Assembly: GCA_012514865.1 (NCBI GenBank)
Contig: JAAYZO010000677.1
Coordinates: forward strand, 1-5,310
Direction of reading: 5' to 3'
Length of the DNA stretch: 5,310 nt
Origin: Lentisphaerota bacterium
Lineage (GTDB): Bacteria > Verrucomicrobiota > Lentisphaeria > Oligosphaerales > JAFGRS01
Below are positions 4,236 to 5,310 of the stretch, piece by piece; positions within the stretch are counted from its first letter, which is position 1, and every line of letters starts with the position of its first letter. The notes beneath the pieces were generated by a model, which searched no databases, was not told the origin of the DNA, and saw only the letters and a list, made by a program, of their open reading frames with translations. Both the position numbers and the translations under genes were made by a program.

Positions 4236-4973
4236 ATGAGCGCCCGCGCCTACTTCGATCGCGCCATCGCCGCGCTGCAGCAGGTCGCCGAGACGCAGTC
4301 CGACGCCCTGGCGGCCGCCGCCGGGCTGATGGTCGACGCCATCGTCGACGGCAAGGCCCTCTACGCCTTTGGCGCCACGCACTCCTTCATGATCGCGGAG
4401 GAGCTGGTCTACCGCACCGGCGGCCTGATGCTGGTCAACCCGATCTACCCGCAGGGCATGAACCTGGCCGTGCGGCCGGTGCCGGCCACCTCGCAGCTCG
4501 AGCGTCTCCCCGGCCTCGGCGCGGCCCTCCTGGCGCAGGTCCCGATCGCTGCCGGCGATGTGGTCATCGTGGCCTCGACCTCGGGACGCAATGCCGTGCC
4601 GATCGACCTCGCCCTCGCCGCCCGCGCTGCCGGCGCCCGCGTCATCGGCATCACCGCTCTGGACTACACCCGCCGGGTCTCCAGCCGTCATGCCGCCGGG
4701 AAGAAGCTCATCGACGCCTGCGACGTCGTCATCGACAACGCCGCGCCCTACGGCGACGCGGCCGTCGCCATCGACGGCTTCCCCCAGCCCGTCGGGCCGC
4801 TGTCGTCGGTGACCGGCTGTGCCATCGCCAACGCCCTCGTCGCCGAGACCGTCGCCCGCCTGGTCGACCGTGGCTGCGAGCCGCCGGTGTTCATGAGCGC
4901 CAACGTCGACGGCGGCGACGCCTACAACGACCGCCTCATGAAGGCTAACGCCCACCGCATCCACTACCTCTGA
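4236..4973 (+). CDS. SIS-domain sugar-phosphate protein, UPF0309-like (SIS B)
   Basis: This 245-aa protein follows the UPF0309 / 'sugar isomerase domain' pattern closely. It has an N-terminal helix with ETQSDAL (19-25), then GATHSFMIAEELVYRTGG (46-63) with His49 and the Glu55-Glu56 pair. The segment LVNPIYPQGM follows (66-75). The phosphosugar-binding motif is STSGRNAVPIDLAL (114-127). Next come SSRHAAGKKL (149-158), VVIDNAAPYGDAAV (164-177), VGPLSSVTG (186-194) and the C-terminal PPVFMSANVDGGDAYND (216-232). Length fits the family. Only 3 bp separate its ATG from the previous stop, and AAGGGG (4221-4226) at the end of the upstream gene serves as ribosome site, so the two SIS proteins are probably made in coupled amounts. 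No member reaction can be read from sequence; an isomerase, deaminase or etherase acting on the product of the kinase is the natural inference. Confidence 0.88.
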   Translation: MSARAYFDRAIAALQQVAETQSDALAAAAGLMVDAIVDGKALYAFGATHSFMIAEELVYRTGGLMLVNPIYPQGMNLAVRPVPATSQLERLPGLGAALLAQVPIAAGDVVIVASTSGRNAVPIDLALAARAAGARVIGITALDYTRRVSSRHAAGKKLIDACDVVIDNAAPYGDAAVAIDGFPQPVGPLSSVTGCAIANALVAETVARLVDRGCEPPVFMSANVDGGDAYNDRLMKANAHRIHYL

Positions 4974-5016
4974 GCCGCGCCGGACCGGCTGCCCCGCACC
5001 CCGGAGCAAACGGCCC

Positions 5017-5310
5017 ATGGAGCACACGGATCACACGGAAGGGGAGGAGGATTCTACCGCAGGGGGCGCGGAGGAACGCAGCGGGGGAGCGGAGGGGAAG
5101 GGGATGCTACCACGAAGGGCACGAAGAGCACGAAGGGAGAGAAGAGGGGAGTGTCTCTCGCCAAGCCGCCAAGAGCGCCAAGAAGAGGGGGAATGGGGAG
5201 GGAAGTTAACCACGAATGGCACGAAGGACACGAACGGAAGAGGGAGGGGGAAGAGAACCACGGATGGACACCGATGGACACGAATGGGGGGAAGAGGGCG
5301 AGTACGCCCA
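5017..5310 (+). repeat. composite repeat array C, cut by window edge
   Basis: The array starts 43 bp after the operon. In order it holds ACACGGATCACACGG (5023-5037), a degenerate CCGCAGAGG-type block (5056-5088), and 9-bp units CACGAAGGG/CACGAAGAG/CACGAAGGG (5111-5137). Three CGCCAAG words follow at 5159, 5167 and 5176. Then come GTTAAC with CACGAATGG/CACGAAGGA/CACGAACGG (5211-5237), the ACCACGGATGGACACC block (5257-5289, nearly identical to 233-264), and the GGGCG-AGTA-CGCCC hairpin (5296-5309). Blocks are separated by G/A-rich filler, and the plus strand is strongly purine-biased throughout. No gene is credible here. By analogy with arrays A and B, the hairpin cluster should continue beyond the window. 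Confidence 0.88.

Noticed and set aside
4979..4989. Terminator hairpin after the operon
   Set aside because: GCCGG-A-CCGGC would need a one-base loop and has no T-tract.
3156..5027. 623-codon minus-strand open frame antisense to the kinase end and both SIS genes
   Set aside because: It lies opposite three well-supported genes; its length comes from GC-rich codon bias leaving few stops on the opposite strand, and its translation is low-complexity with no recognisable domain.

Overview
High-GC bacterial window with one partial tRNA gene, four protein genes and an unusually large amount of repeat-built intergenic DNA. No marker settles the taxon. The interspersed word repeats (ACCACGGATGGACAC..., CCGCAGAGGACGCGGAG..., CGCCAAG..., GTCCACnnn..., and hairpin words such as CAGGCGTCTCGCCTG) resemble those I remember from Verrucomicrobiota/Kiritimatiellota, Lentisphaerota, Planctomycetota and similar high-GC environmental genomes. 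I treat a PVC-type or Armatimonadota-like host as a low-confidence guess.

Layout. Positions 1-49 hold the 5' two thirds of a minus-strand tRNA-Thr (anticodon CGT), with a near-consensus sigma-70-type promoter at 86-113. Positions 50-1179 contain no credible gene. They are a mosaic of short tandem repeats with 7, 9 or 10 bp periods plus at least eight perfect short hairpins. Positions 1180-1914 encode a 244-aa membrane-anchored protein with an Ala/Pro linker and a helical C-terminus that faintly resembles half a rubrerythrin/ferritin bundle. Positions 1915-2416 are a second copy of the repeat mosaic. Positions 2417-4973 are a compact three-gene operon: a BadF/BadG-type N-acetyl-hexosamine kinase homologue followed by two tandem, diverged SIS-domain (UPF0309-like) sugar-phosphate proteins. 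Positions 5017-5310 begin a third copy of the mosaic, cut by the window edge.

How the genes fit together. The kinase would phosphorylate a free sugar, probably an amino sugar such as GlcNAc or MurNAc by family analogy. The two SIS proteins would act on the sugar phosphate, perhaps as a heteromer, because one copy has lost conserved residues kept by the other. The exact substrate cannot be read from sequence.

The most unusual content is the repeat system. Three composite arrays are built from the same modules in the same orientation, and several unrelated hairpin stems all carry a loop that reads as a GNRA tetraloop (GGGA or GGAA) on the minus strand.
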